7,220 bases of DNA. Origin: Chlorobiaceae bacterium (GTDB taxonomy: Bacteria; Bacteroidota; Chlorobiia; Chlorobiales; Chlorobiaceae). Below the pieces are notes generated by a model. It saw only the letters and a list, made by a program, of their open reading frames with translations, made no database searches and was not told the DNA's origin. Positions 1 through 6,805 of this stretch are shown here, one piece after another. The DNA lies in contig JAAXUM010000075.1 in NCBI GenBank assembly GCA_013336025.1, positions 1 through 7,220 of the forward strand, read 5' to 3'. Numbering within the stretch: the first letter of the stretch is position 1; each line of letters starts with the position of its first letter. A program made the translations under genes and the position numbers.

Positions 1-3000
1 CTTCTTTTTGCTCAAGAAGAAAATCAAGTCGATCTTTTTCGGCTTCATACTCCTCAAGCGCCAGTTCATTGACCGCGCCGAACTGCTCTCTCTGGCTTTC
101 AAGTAAGGCAAGTTTTTCGGTTGCCATCGTCTGATCAAATGGTTCTTCATGCGGCGGTGTTTCGAAAAGGGTAAGATCGGTGTTGTATTTTACCTTGATT
201 GCCGTTATGAGGTGATCGAGCAATTGTGCGGTTTCTCTCTCTTCAGAGAGCAGCGAGAGAAGGATTTGCTGGCTGATTTCATGCTGTCGGCGGAGATCCC
301 TGAGCTTGCTGTGGGCCTCATGGTTTGCCGACTGCAGTTCCCTGTAATTGAGTTCAAGTATTTTCAGTTGTTCCTGTTCACCGACGCTCAGGATCATCAG
401 TTCCTCAAATTCACGTTTAACCATTGCTTGGTTGTATTCCAGTTTTTCGGTTTTATCGGTGAGATGAGCGGATTCGGATTCAAGGTTTTTAATTTCGTCA
501 AGCAATAGTTTCCGATTTTGTTCTGCAGCTCCAATTCTGAAATCGAGCTTTTCAAGTTCAAGAAGCGAGTCCCTGTAAAGGCTTTGTTTTTTCTGAACGT
601 CAAGGCTGAGCTGGTGATGGCGGGTTTCAAGAGCAGCAAGATTTTCCTGCGCTTCCTGCACCAATTCCAATGCGGTATTGAAGTGTGATTCGTGTTCATG
701 TATTGCAGGAATCAATGCTGCCGTTTCCAGTTCAAGCTGTTGCTGTCCGTCAAGGATCTCCCGGATTTCGGCTTCCATGCGCTCTAAAGTCTGACGGCGT
801 GAGTTTTTTTCGGCATCGATCCGTGTCAGACTTTTTTCAAGGAGAGCAAGTTCCATGCGGTGTTTTTCTGTTTCAGAACGTTGTTGATTTTTTTTCTGTG
901 CTTCGATTTCCCTGTTAAGCTCCGTCAGCGTCAGTTCTTCTTCCTGAATGGTTTTGTCCAGTGTCTGCTGTTCCTGGAGCAGTCGGTCACGTTCAGCTTT
1001 TTTGCCCAGTCGAAGCCCTTCATTGACTTTTGAACTGCCGCCGAACAGAAAGCCTTTTCCGGAAAATTTTTCACCATCATGGGTGACAAATGAAGCTTGC
1101 GGGTGATGGACGGCAAGCGATTCGGCAGCGTTGAGGTCGCTGACGAGGTAGGTTTCATCCAGCATCAAGGCAAGTGCCGGCTCAAGTTCCGGCGGGAAAC
1201 GCAAGAGATCAATGACTCTCAGGGCTTCATTTTCAGGGACGGCACGATTTTTCGTTACGCTCTCTTTTACAAGTTCAAGGACAAGAAAGTGTACTTTTCC
1301 CTTGTCTGATCGCGCAAGAGCTGCAATGGACTGTTTTGCATCGTCAAGTGTCCGGCAGATATAATAGCCGAGAAGATCTCCAAGCGCGGCATTGATTGCT
1401 TTACGGTGTTTGCGGTCAAGGGAGAGAAGGTCAGAAAGACAACCGATTCCCTGTTTTGGACTGTTTTGTTTTTCGAGAAAGGCTATGCCCTCAGGCAGAC
1501 CTTCAAAATTGTCAAGAACGGCATTGACAAGCAGAATCCGGTTTCGAATCCGGTCCCGATCCGAGCGAAACCCGAGCAGCCTCTCTTTTTGTGTTTCTGT
1601 TTTTTGCCTGAGGCTGTTTATCTGGCTTTTTATATTCTCATCACGATTTCTCGATTCATTGAGCAGCTGATTCCGGGAGTTTATTTTTTCTGAAATGTCA
1701 TGTTCGTCCGATGAGGATTGGCCAAGCAGTTTTGTGATCTCGAGTTTCTGCTGTTCAAGCCTGTCAGATGTTGTTTTTCTGTGTTCTTTTTTTGTTTCAA
1801 GGGTGTGTCTTGTAAAAGAGAGGCGGTTAAGCGTTTTTTCAAGTTCAGTGTTTTTTTTTCGTTTTTCGGCAAGTTCATGAAGGCGCTCCTGCAATCGGGA
1901 AATTAGCTGTTCATGATCCGCAGAGAGCGTTTTGTATTCGGCAAGCTGCTTCTGGCACACCTTTTGGAGTGTCGGTTTCTCAAGAGCAAGTGCTTTTGCT
2001 GTCAGTTCAAGGTCAAGGCTTTTTTTCTGTTTATCTGCGGTTGTCGTTTTGATTCGTTCGATGCCGGATGAGAGGCTTTTTCTCTGTTCCTCATACTGCA
2101 GTAACTGTTTTTCAAGGTTATGAATGCGATTATTGAGATCGTTAAGCTTTGTTTGTACCGAAGCAAGTTCCTGTTCCCTGTTCAATTGCATGACTTCTGC
2201 TTCCTGCACAGCGCTGTCTTTTTGCGCTATCACGGCGGCCCTCTCGTGATCAAGCATCTCTTCACGTGATAGTTGCCGTCTGAGAGGCTCAAGTTTGGTC
2301 TGGCAGGCTTCAAACTGAATCTGACTGAGTATTAGATCAAGCTCTCTGATTTCTTTTTTTATTTCACGAAGTTTCTCGGCTTTTTTAACCTGCAATTTCA
2401 GATTTCTGACCTTTTTTTCCACTTCAGCAATAACGTCATCCACTCTTGACAGGTCTCGGGATGCGCTTTCAAGCTGGCGGAAGGTTTGTTTTCGGCGCTG
2501 TTTATATCGGGTAATGCCGGCGGCTTCCTCAAAAAGTTTTAACCGTTCCTCGCTTTTGTTGCTGATGATCTCTTCGATCATTTTAAGTTCGATGACAGAG
2601 TAGGCGTCGCTCCCCATACCGGTATCGGTGAAAAGGTCAAGAATATCCTTCAGACGGCAGGGTACCTGGTTCAGGAGGTAGTCGCTGTCACCGTTGCGAT
2701 AGAGGCGGCGGGTGACTGTTACTTCAGTATATTCGGTTGGAAGGACATTTCGTGTGTTCTCAATGGTGAGGGATACTTCGGTCAGGCTCAGCGGTTTGAG
2801 GTTTTTTGAACCGTTGAAAATGATGTTTTCCATTTTTTCCGAACGCAGCAGGGATGACTTCTGTTCGCCAAGCACCCATCTGATAGCATCAACAACATTC
2901 GTTTTTCCGCATCCGTTTGGCCCTACAATAGCCGTAAGTCCCTTGTCAAACTTTATGGTGACTCTGTGGGCAAAACTTTTGAATCCGAAAAGTTCAATTT

Positions 3001-3013
3001 TTGAAAGATACAT
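1..3013 (-). CDS. smc: Chromosome segregation/condensation ATPase SMC, C-terminus cut off by the window edge
   Basis: Structural maintenance of chromosomes protein, the ATPase subunit that with ScpA/ScpB folds and separates the nucleoid. The frame is open for 1004 codons from ATG at 3011-3013 to the left edge; I read it through without a frameshift or stop. Layout: N-terminal head at about residues 1-170, starting MYLSKIELFGFKSFA, with Walker A GPNGCGKTN at 31-39 and FEEAAGI at 161-167; a long Glu/Lys/Leu-rich coiled coil to about 500; the hinge at about 520-668 with its glycine signature GGSSK at 658-662; then the returning coil. Residues 978-1004 match the family's conserved VN..A.EEYE....R.DFL segment just before the C-terminal head. 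The ABC signature and Walker B lie beyond the window; family members are usually about 1150-1200 residues, so roughly 180 are missing. The start is fixed by the canonical N-terminus although no clear Shine-Dalgarno precedes it. Residue 143 is Leu where the Q-loop Gln is usual. Confidence 0.97.
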   Translation of the reverse strand, partial: MYLSKIELFGFKSFAHRVTIKFDKGLTAIVGPNGCGKTNVVDAIRWVLGEQKSSLLRSEKMENIIFNGSKNLKPLSLTEVSLTIENTRNVLPTEYTEVTVTRRLYRNGDSDYLLNQVPCRLKDILDLFTDTGMGSDAYSVIELKMIEEIISNKSEERLKLFEEAAGITRYKQRRKQTFRQLESASRDLSRVDDVIAEVEKKVRNLKLQVKKAEKLREIKKEIRELDLILSQIQFEACQTKLEPLRRQLSREEMLDHERAAVIAQKDSAVQEAEVMQLNREQELASVQTKLNDLNNRIHNLEKQLLQYEEQRKSLSSGIERIKTTTADKQKKSLDLELTAKALALEKPTLQKVCQKQLAEYKTLSADHEQLISRLQERLHELAEKRKKNTELEKTLNRLSFTRHTLETKKEHRKTTSDRLEQQKLEITKLLGQSSSDEHDISEKINSRNQLLNESRNRDENIKSQINSLRQKTETQKERLLGFRSDRDRIRNRILLVNAVLDNFEGLPEGIAFLEKQNSPKQGIGCLSDLLSLDRKHRKAINAALGDLLGYYICRTLDDAKQSIAALARSDKGKVHFLVLELVKESVTKNRAVPENEALRVIDLLRFPPELEPALALMLDETYLVSDLNAAESLAVHHPQASFVTHDGEKFSGKGFLFGGSSKVNEGLRLGKKAERDRLLQEQQTLDKTIQEEELTLTELNREIEAQKKNQQRSETEKHRMELALLEKSLTRIDAEKNSRRQTLERMEAEIREILDGQQQLELETAALIPAIHEHESHFNTALELVQEAQENLAALETRHHQLSLDVQKKQSLYRDSLLELEKLDFRIGAAEQNRKLLLDEIKNLESESAHLTDKTEKLEYNQAMVKREFEELMILSVGEQEQLKILELNYRELQSANHEAHSKLRDLRRQHEISQQILLSLLSEERETAQLLDHLITAIKVKYNTDLTLFETPPHEEPFDQTMATEKLALLESQREQFGAVNELALEEYEAEKDRLDFLLEQKE

Positions 3014-3107
3014 CTCGGCAATGCGGTTAGTCTGTCTCGAAGAAAGCTGAAAATAAAGGTAATAAAAAAACTTGTTTCAGAGGGCTGACTACGCAAATGT
3101 TTTCGTT

Positions 3108-4019
3108 CTATGTCGATGCTGTCAGGGTGGCCATAACGACAGAGATTGTCTGCATGGCGGCAGCAACGTCGTGTGCTCGTATGATGGACGCACCATTAAG
3201 AAGCGCAATGGTTTCAGCGGCAAGCGTTGCCGGAAGCCGCTGCGATGGAGGACAGTTTTCCTTGTCGGGTTCTGTAATGACGTGGCCGAGAAACGATTTT
3301 CTTGAAACTCCGGCCAGCAGAGGGCGCTGGAGCTCATGCAGCTTGTTCATCGCACCGAGAAGACGGTAGTTTTCAGCAACTGTTTTACCGAAACCGAATC
3401 CCGGATCGATAATGATATCGTTGATGCCATGATGAAGTGCCGTCATGATTGATCGCTGCAGATATGTTGTTACAGTTTCAATGATATCGTTGCCGGAAGA
3501 GCAGGTTCCGGTGCTCCATTGCATGGAATGAGGTTTTTCCGGGGTGTGCATCAGGATCACAGCGGATTGATATTTCCTGCATATTTCAGGTAGATGATTG
3601 TCAAAGGTAAAGCCTGAAATATCATTCACCAACTGCGCTCCGGCACGAATTGCCGCTTCGGCTACTTCGGATTTCCATGTATCGATTGAGATAAGCGCAT
3701 CGGTTTTTTTTCGCAGTTTCGCAATAAGTGGAACCGTTCTCCGAATCTCCTCGTCTGCCGCAATCGCCGTTGCTCCAGGTCGGGTTGATTCTCCGCCGAT
3801 ATCGATAATCGAAGCTCCTGCGCGAATCAGATGGAGTGCATGATCAACTGCCCGGTCATAGTCAGGCTTATCCGTTTTTTGTACAAACTTGCCTCCGTCA
3901 TAAAAGGAGTCAGGTGTAACGTTTACGATGCCCATGACAACAGGAGTTTCTCTCAGGTCAAGCGTGACGCCTGAACAGTTGATCAGGTATTGATCCGGCC
4001 TGCCGGTTACACTTGTCAT
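3108..4019 (-). CDS. folP: Dihydropteroate synthase
   Basis: Condenses 6-hydroxymethyl-7,8-dihydropterin diphosphate with p-aminobenzoate to dihydropteroate, a cytoplasmic step of folate synthesis and the sulfonamide target. The 303-residue product covers the whole TIM-barrel family with all main motifs in order: MGIVNVTPDSFYDGG at 29-43 (pterin/pyrophosphate loop), DIGGESTRPGA at 73-83, SIDTWK at 111-116, NDISG at 132-136, DPGFGFGKT at 205-213, GVSRKSFLG at 237-245 with the substrate-binding SRK, and RAHDV at 281-285. About 25 residues precede the first motif, and an insertion with several Ser/Gly/Thr lies at about 164-178 in a loop region that varies in the family. The ATG overlaps the stop of the upstream membrane protease as ATGA, and no Shine-Dalgarno is visible before it, so ribosome re-initiation is likely. 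smc follows 94 bp downstream. Nothing suggests that the gene is broken. Confidence 0.97.
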   Translation of the reverse strand: MTSVTGRPDQYLINCSGVTLDLRETPVVMGIVNVTPDSFYDGGKFVQKTDKPDYDRAVDHALHLIRAGASIIDIGGESTRPGATAIAADEEIRRTVPLIAKLRKKTDALISIDTWKSEVAEAAIRAGAQLVNDISGFTFDNHLPEICRKYQSAVILMHTPEKPHSMQWSTGTCSSGNDIIETVTTYLQRSIMTALHHGINDIIIDPGFGFGKTVAENYRLLGAMNKLHELQRPLLAGVSRKSFLGHVITEPDKENCPPSQRLPATLAAETIALLNGASIIRAHDVAAAMQTISVVMATLTAST

Positions 4020-5068
4020 TGTATGTCGAATGGTACCGGTATGAAGGTTATGATAAAAATAACGATGGCAAGCCAGCCTGTTGCCTGACGTGCAGCCGGA
4101 AGAGGGTGGTCATCTCTGGTCGGGGGATGGCTTGTTCCGATAAACCGTGAAAGAATCAGAAACCAGAGCATCCAGCCCGGCCATGACCATTGGAGCAGTT
4201 CATCGGGGATACGGAGCGTCAGTGCTGGTGCGATAAGCGATATCGTGAGTTGAAGAAATGACGGGAAGCTGAGAACACCAATTAAAAAAAGGAAGACTTT
4301 TGCGGTTTTATTGTAGCCCTCTTTGCCGAACATGGCATAGGTCACATGTCCGCCATCGAGCTGGCCAACAGGTATGAGGTTGAGTGCAGTGACAAAGCAG
4401 CCGAGCCATCCGGTGAAGAGGAATGGATAGTGGTACATTTCGGTCATGGGAGGAAGATTTTTCGGTGCAATAATTTTTTCCAGTACTATCCAGAGCAGAT
4501 TTTTACCCAAAGCAAGTGTTCCTTCGGGAGCTGGATTCGGGATGCCTCCAGAAGCAATGTACTCAGGGTGAACGGTAAAAATCCATGATGCCGGAGGCAG
4601 ATGGTAAAATCCAAAGAGCAACAGCCCCAGACTGACAACAAAACCACTGAGCGGCCCAGAAACGCCGGTATCAAAAAGTGCATTGGTGTCAGGAATCCGG
4701 TCCTTGATTTTAATGATGGCGCCCATTGTTCCCAGACTCAGAAGAAACGGCAGAGGCGGGACAGGAATGTAGTAAGGCAGTGTTGCGCGCATACGGTAGT
4801 GAAGCGCAGTAAAAAAATGGCCGAACTCATGGACGCTTAAAAACAGGAGAAGAGAGGCTGCATAGGGGAGGCCCTGGAAAAGATCGGAAAAAAACAGGGG
4901 CATGCTGTCATAACGAACCGGATGCCCACTCCAGAAGCTTCCTGCCCAAAGGGTGCAGAGTGCAGTCAACAGAAACAGGCCGATATGCAGCGGGTAGTTC
5001 TGTTCGGAAAGGATAGTCGCTCTCGATTGGTTTGTTAGGTTCATGGCTTGTTTATGGTCGTTGTCCAT
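4016..5068 (-). CDS. Site-2 protease (M50) family intramembrane zinc metalloprotease homologue
   Basis: A polytopic inner-membrane protein of 350 residues with the two hallmarks of M50/S2P proteases: HEFGH at 80-84 (HExxH, two zinc ligands and the catalytic Glu) inside a hydrophobic helix, and NLIPVGQLDGGH at 230-241 (the N..P...LDGGH motif, with Asp238 as third zinc ligand). Hydrophobic stretches near 27-45, 67-90, 105-120, 136-155, 186-201, 214-235, 255-290, 299-315 and 331-348 suggest about eight or nine membrane segments. I see no PDZ domain, so this is not the RseP/RIP type; it resembles the compact S2P/EGY1-like group described from cyanobacteria and plants. The substrate is unknown. 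The start is uncertain: ATG at 5066-5068 or residue 9 (5042-5044), neither with a clear Shine-Dalgarno. The gene lies behind the terminator of the haem-protein gene and overlaps folP by ATGA, so it probably begins a new transcription unit. Confidence 0.9.
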   Translation of the reverse strand: MDNDHKQAMNLTNQSRATILSEQNYPLHIGLFLLTALCTLWAGSFWSGHPVRYDSMPLFFSDLFQGLPYAASLLLFLSVHEFGHFFTALHYRMRATLPYYIPVPPLPFLLSLGTMGAIIKIKDRIPDTNALFDTGVSGPLSGFVVSLGLLLFGFYHLPPASWIFTVHPEYIASGGIPNPAPEGTLALGKNLLWIVLEKIIAPKNLPPMTEMYHYPFLFTGWLGCFVTALNLIPVGQLDGGHVTYAMFGKEGYNKTAKVFLFLIGVLSFPSFLQLTISLIAPALTLRIPDELLQWSWPGWMLWFLILSRFIGTSHPPTRDDHPLPAARQATGWLAIVIFIITFIPVPFDIQ

Positions 5069-5176
5069 CGTGCGGTTTCGTGATAAGGTATATGTTTTTT
5101 CCTGAAAAATCCCAAAACGAAGGGGATTGGCTTGTTCTTTCGTGACGAAGAGGGTTGTGTATTCGAAAAACAGTAT

Positions 5177-5208
5177 AAAAAAGGCTGCCGGTGGTTTGCG
5201 ACAGCCTT
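5177..5208 (-). terminator. Intrinsic terminator after the haem-protein gene
   Basis: Read on the minus strand, AAGGCTG and CAGCCTT (plus-strand 5202-5208 and 5181-5187) form a perfect 7-bp stem around a 14-nt loop. The descending arm runs into six T (5177-5182), then ATACTG. It starts about 40 bp past the stop of the haem-protein gene, the expected place for a Rho-independent terminator, and it separates that gene from the protease gene. Confidence 0.8.
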
Positions 5209-5248
5209 CTGCAGGATGTGGGGTGTGTACGGCGAATTGCTTCTTCGG

Positions 5249-5698
5249 TTATTTTTTTTCTTCTGATTTCTTTTTTTCGCCGAATGTCGCAGCCAGTCCG
5301 TCAGCAAGTTCTTTTTTCTCCTGATCGTTCAACTTTGCTTCGGGATGGGCGGGAAGATAGAACCAGGGAGGCATCTTTCCTTCCCTAACCTCTCCAGCAG
5401 CTTCATCACCCTCATTTTTTTCAGTTCTGCCCCATTCGGAAACATTGAATTTTTTCCGCCCCACAGAGACATCAAGTGCCGCAAGCCAGGATGCGGGTGC
5501 AACATTGCTGTACCACGGCCAGACGGTTTTGTTTGAATGGCAGTCCTTGCATGCTCGCGAAAATAACTCCTGTGTGCGCGGTGAATCCCACGTTGGTTCT
5601 CCTGTGACAGGCGGGTTCAGATGGTCGCGTCCATAAGGGACAAGCTGAATTGCGGCAAGCACAAGAACGGCTCCGCCTAAAAGTTTTTTCATGCCCAT
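5249..5698 (-). CDS. Small membrane-anchored c-type haem-binding protein (Haem_bd-like)
   Basis: A 149-residue protein with a short basic start and a hydrophobic segment (about 5-21) that should export it and probably anchor it, placing the rest in the periplasm. CKDCH at 50-54 is a CxxCH site for covalent haem c. It is followed by [18 protein letters not shown] (55-72) and later [17 protein letters not shown] (107-123). This pattern, with Met109 as a plausible distal ligand, matches the Haem_bd family (PF14376 as I recall it), common in Bacteroidota and Chlorobiota. The extreme C-terminus is very rich in Lys and Glu. The start is well supported: AAGGAG lies 7 nt before the ATG. An electron-transfer or haem-sensing role is possible, but no partner is evident. 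The upstream methyltransferase gene ends 114 bp away without a terminator, so the two may share a transcript. Family identity is good; function is unknown. Confidence 0.9.
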   Translation of the reverse strand: MGMKKLLGGAVLVLAAIQLVPYGRDHLNPPVTGEPTWDSPRTQELFSRACKDCHSNKTVWPWYSNVAPASWLAALDVSVGRKKFNVSEWGRTEKNEGDEAAGEVREGKMPPWFYLPAHPEAKLNDQEKKELADGLAATFGEKKKSEEKK

Positions 5699-5705
5699 GT
5701 TTTTT

Positions 5706-5711
5706 CTCCTT
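5706..5711 (-). promoter_or_regulatory. Shine-Dalgarno site of the haem-protein gene
   Basis: On the minus strand AAGGAG is followed by seven bases and then ATG. It is the only strong ribosome binding site among the five genes here, and it fixes the first of two nearby ATG codons (residues 1 and 3) as the better start. Confidence 0.75.
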
Positions 5712-5733
5712 TACGTTGTTTAGGTTCAGATTT

Positions 5734-5750
5734 ACTGATGACGTATCAGT
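5734..5750. promoter_or_regulatory. Dyad-symmetric site upstream of the haem-protein gene, possible operator
   Basis: ACTGAT and ATCAGT form a perfect 6-bp inverted repeat around GACGT, giving a 17-bp near-palindrome whose near edge is 36 bp upstream of the ATG. No T-run follows on either strand, so it does not look like a terminator. The size and position suit a dimeric regulator site, but no regulator is known and chance is possible. Confidence 0.3.
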
Positions 5751-5812
5751 TGTTTCCATCAGCTCCTTCATCGGGAGAGACGGGTTCATGTGTTCAGCTT
5801 TTTTTTGACCTG

Positions 5813-6727
5813 TCAGGCAACTCCGGGTTTGAAGTCAACCCTCATCACACTCATAGGCCAGGAGCACTCGACGGTGTGGCTTCCTTGGCCTTTTGCGATT
5901 CCGGCAATGATATCAAGTTCGATGTTTGAGTAAAATTTTCTTGCCGAGATAAATCCGTCGCGGGTGAACGACGGGATTCCCTGTAAACTGGCTGTCAGTG
6001 GAACTCCGGCTATGAGAAGCGGGTCACGGTAACCGTCTATACCGATAAATATCGTTGAGGACTGCTTGCCGGCCTGAGCGATTATCATGGCAAGCTGGCC
6101 GGGCGTGAAATGATGGAGGCTCTGGGATATAACCACAAGATCAAACGGGTCGGTTACCGTCTGATCCATGTCAAAAGCATTGATGATGCGGAATGTGACG
6201 GGGAGTTGTTTTTCAGCCGCGAGCCGGTTTGCTTCTTCCTGATATGCGGGGACGATATCGGAGCCAGTCACAGAAAGAGGGATATTTTTTGTTTTCGCCT
6301 CATGTGCCAGCGCAAGAGCCAGTCCGCCTGATCCGCTTGCAAGTTCAAGCAGTCGTATTGATCGCTTTTCTCTCCTTGCGAGTTTTTCCACCAGGGGCAG
6401 AATAATGGCGGGATAACGGTTATAAAGTCCCATCATCTCGTTTTGACGGTCAAGAGCGTTTACCAGGAGTAGTTTTTCATCACCAGAGAGTTCTTCGTTG
6501 TCCATGCTTTCAGTTTCGTTGCTCCGCAGAGCCCGGTCCAGCAGCTCATTGAGAAGGAACAGTCCTCCCAGTGCTTTTGAGCGTTCATAACGTTCATCAA
6601 GAAATCTCCGGTGCAAATTATTTGTCACCGTTTCGAGTTCTTTCATGCTGTTCCATGCGGGCGGAAAGTCCTTGTCTCGACAAAGCTTATGCTGTGCCTG
6701 AAAACCGGCAGTTCTTAACTGAAGCAT
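5813..6727 (-). CDS. Class I SAM-dependent methyltransferase of unknown substrate
   Basis: A 304-residue protein with a Rossmann-type methyltransferase core. Motif I is LLELASGSGG (126-135), binding S-adenosylmethionine. TGSDIVP (154-160) supplies the acidic residue Asp157, expected at the end of strand 2 to hold the ribose. NAFDMD (183-188) follows, and DLVVISQSLHHF (196-207) is motif IV with the HH seen in UbiE-like and related small-molecule methyltransferases. The first 110 or so residues are helical and charged and carry RQNEMMGLYNRYPAIILP (94-111) just before the core; they probably form a cap or substrate domain. Two starts are possible: residue 1, with AAAGG five bases upstream, or Met28 (6644-6646), which opens the charged helix and may be the true start because residues 1-27 look little like conserved protein. 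The substrate cannot be inferred. It is followed by the haem-protein gene and preceded by a repeat-bearing intergenic region. Confidence 0.85.
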   Translation of the reverse strand: MLQLRTAGFQAQHKLCRDKDFPPAWNSMKELETVTNNLHRRFLDERYERSKALGGLFLLNELLDRALRSNETESMDNEELSGDEKLLLVNALDRQNEMMGLYNRYPAIILPLVEKLARREKRSIRLLELASGSGGLALALAHEAKTKNIPLSVTGSDIVPAYQEEANRLAAEKQLPVTFRIINAFDMDQTVTDPFDLVVISQSLHHFTPGQLAMIIAQAGKQSSTIFIGIDGYRDPLLIAGVPLTASLQGIPSFTRDGFISARKFYSNIELDIIAGIAKGQGSHTVECSWPMSVMRVDFKPGVA

Positions 6728-6750
6728 TTGGGCCTTTTTTTATCCGGTTC

Positions 6751-6787
6751 AAAAGATCGGCCTTTTGCATAAAAGATCGGCAAAAGG
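6751..6787. repeat. 11-bp direct repeat with overlapping inverted repeat upstream of the methyltransferase gene
   Basis: AAAAGATCGGC occurs at 6751-6761 and again at 6771-6781, exactly 20 bp apart, about two helical turns. Overlapping it, CCTTTTGC (6761-6768) and GCAAAAGG (6780-6787) are perfect 8-bp inverted repeats with an 11-nt spacer. The cluster begins 24 bp from the annotated methyltransferase ATG. It could be a tandem operator, or a hairpin in the 5' leader of a minus-strand transcript. No T-run follows on either strand, so it is unlikely to be a terminator. Confidence 0.6.
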
Positions 6788-6805
6788 ATATGTAAAGTAA
6801 TATAA

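Noticed and set aside
149..2123. Several plus-strand and minus-strand open frames of 60-120 codons inside this interval
   Set aside because: They lie within the continuous smc frame, which I verified to the left edge; they are rich in Phe, Ser and Cys (plus) or Lys and Asn (minus), as expected from antisense or shifted reading of a coiled coil.
3014..3107. Terminator between folP and smc
   Set aside because: On the minus strand a T-run (3063-3070 region) follows only a weak 4-bp TCAG/CTGA stem offset from it; too weak to call, so read-through into smc is left open.
2712..3369. Plus-strand open frames over the smc head and the folP C-terminus
   Set aside because: Antisense to strongly conserved smc and folP motifs, with no family resemblance of their own.
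5041..5307. Minus-strand 88-codon open frame between the haem-protein and protease genes
   Set aside because: It overlaps the end of the haem-protein gene in another frame, runs through the terminator and has low-complexity [12 protein letters not shown]; no recognisable protein.
5472..5789. Minus-strand 105-codon open frame starting upstream of the haem-protein gene
   Set aside because: Most of it is the haem-protein gene in a shifted frame; the haem gene has the CxxCH motif and the good Shine-Dalgarno. An out-of-frame upstream start cannot be excluded but has no support.
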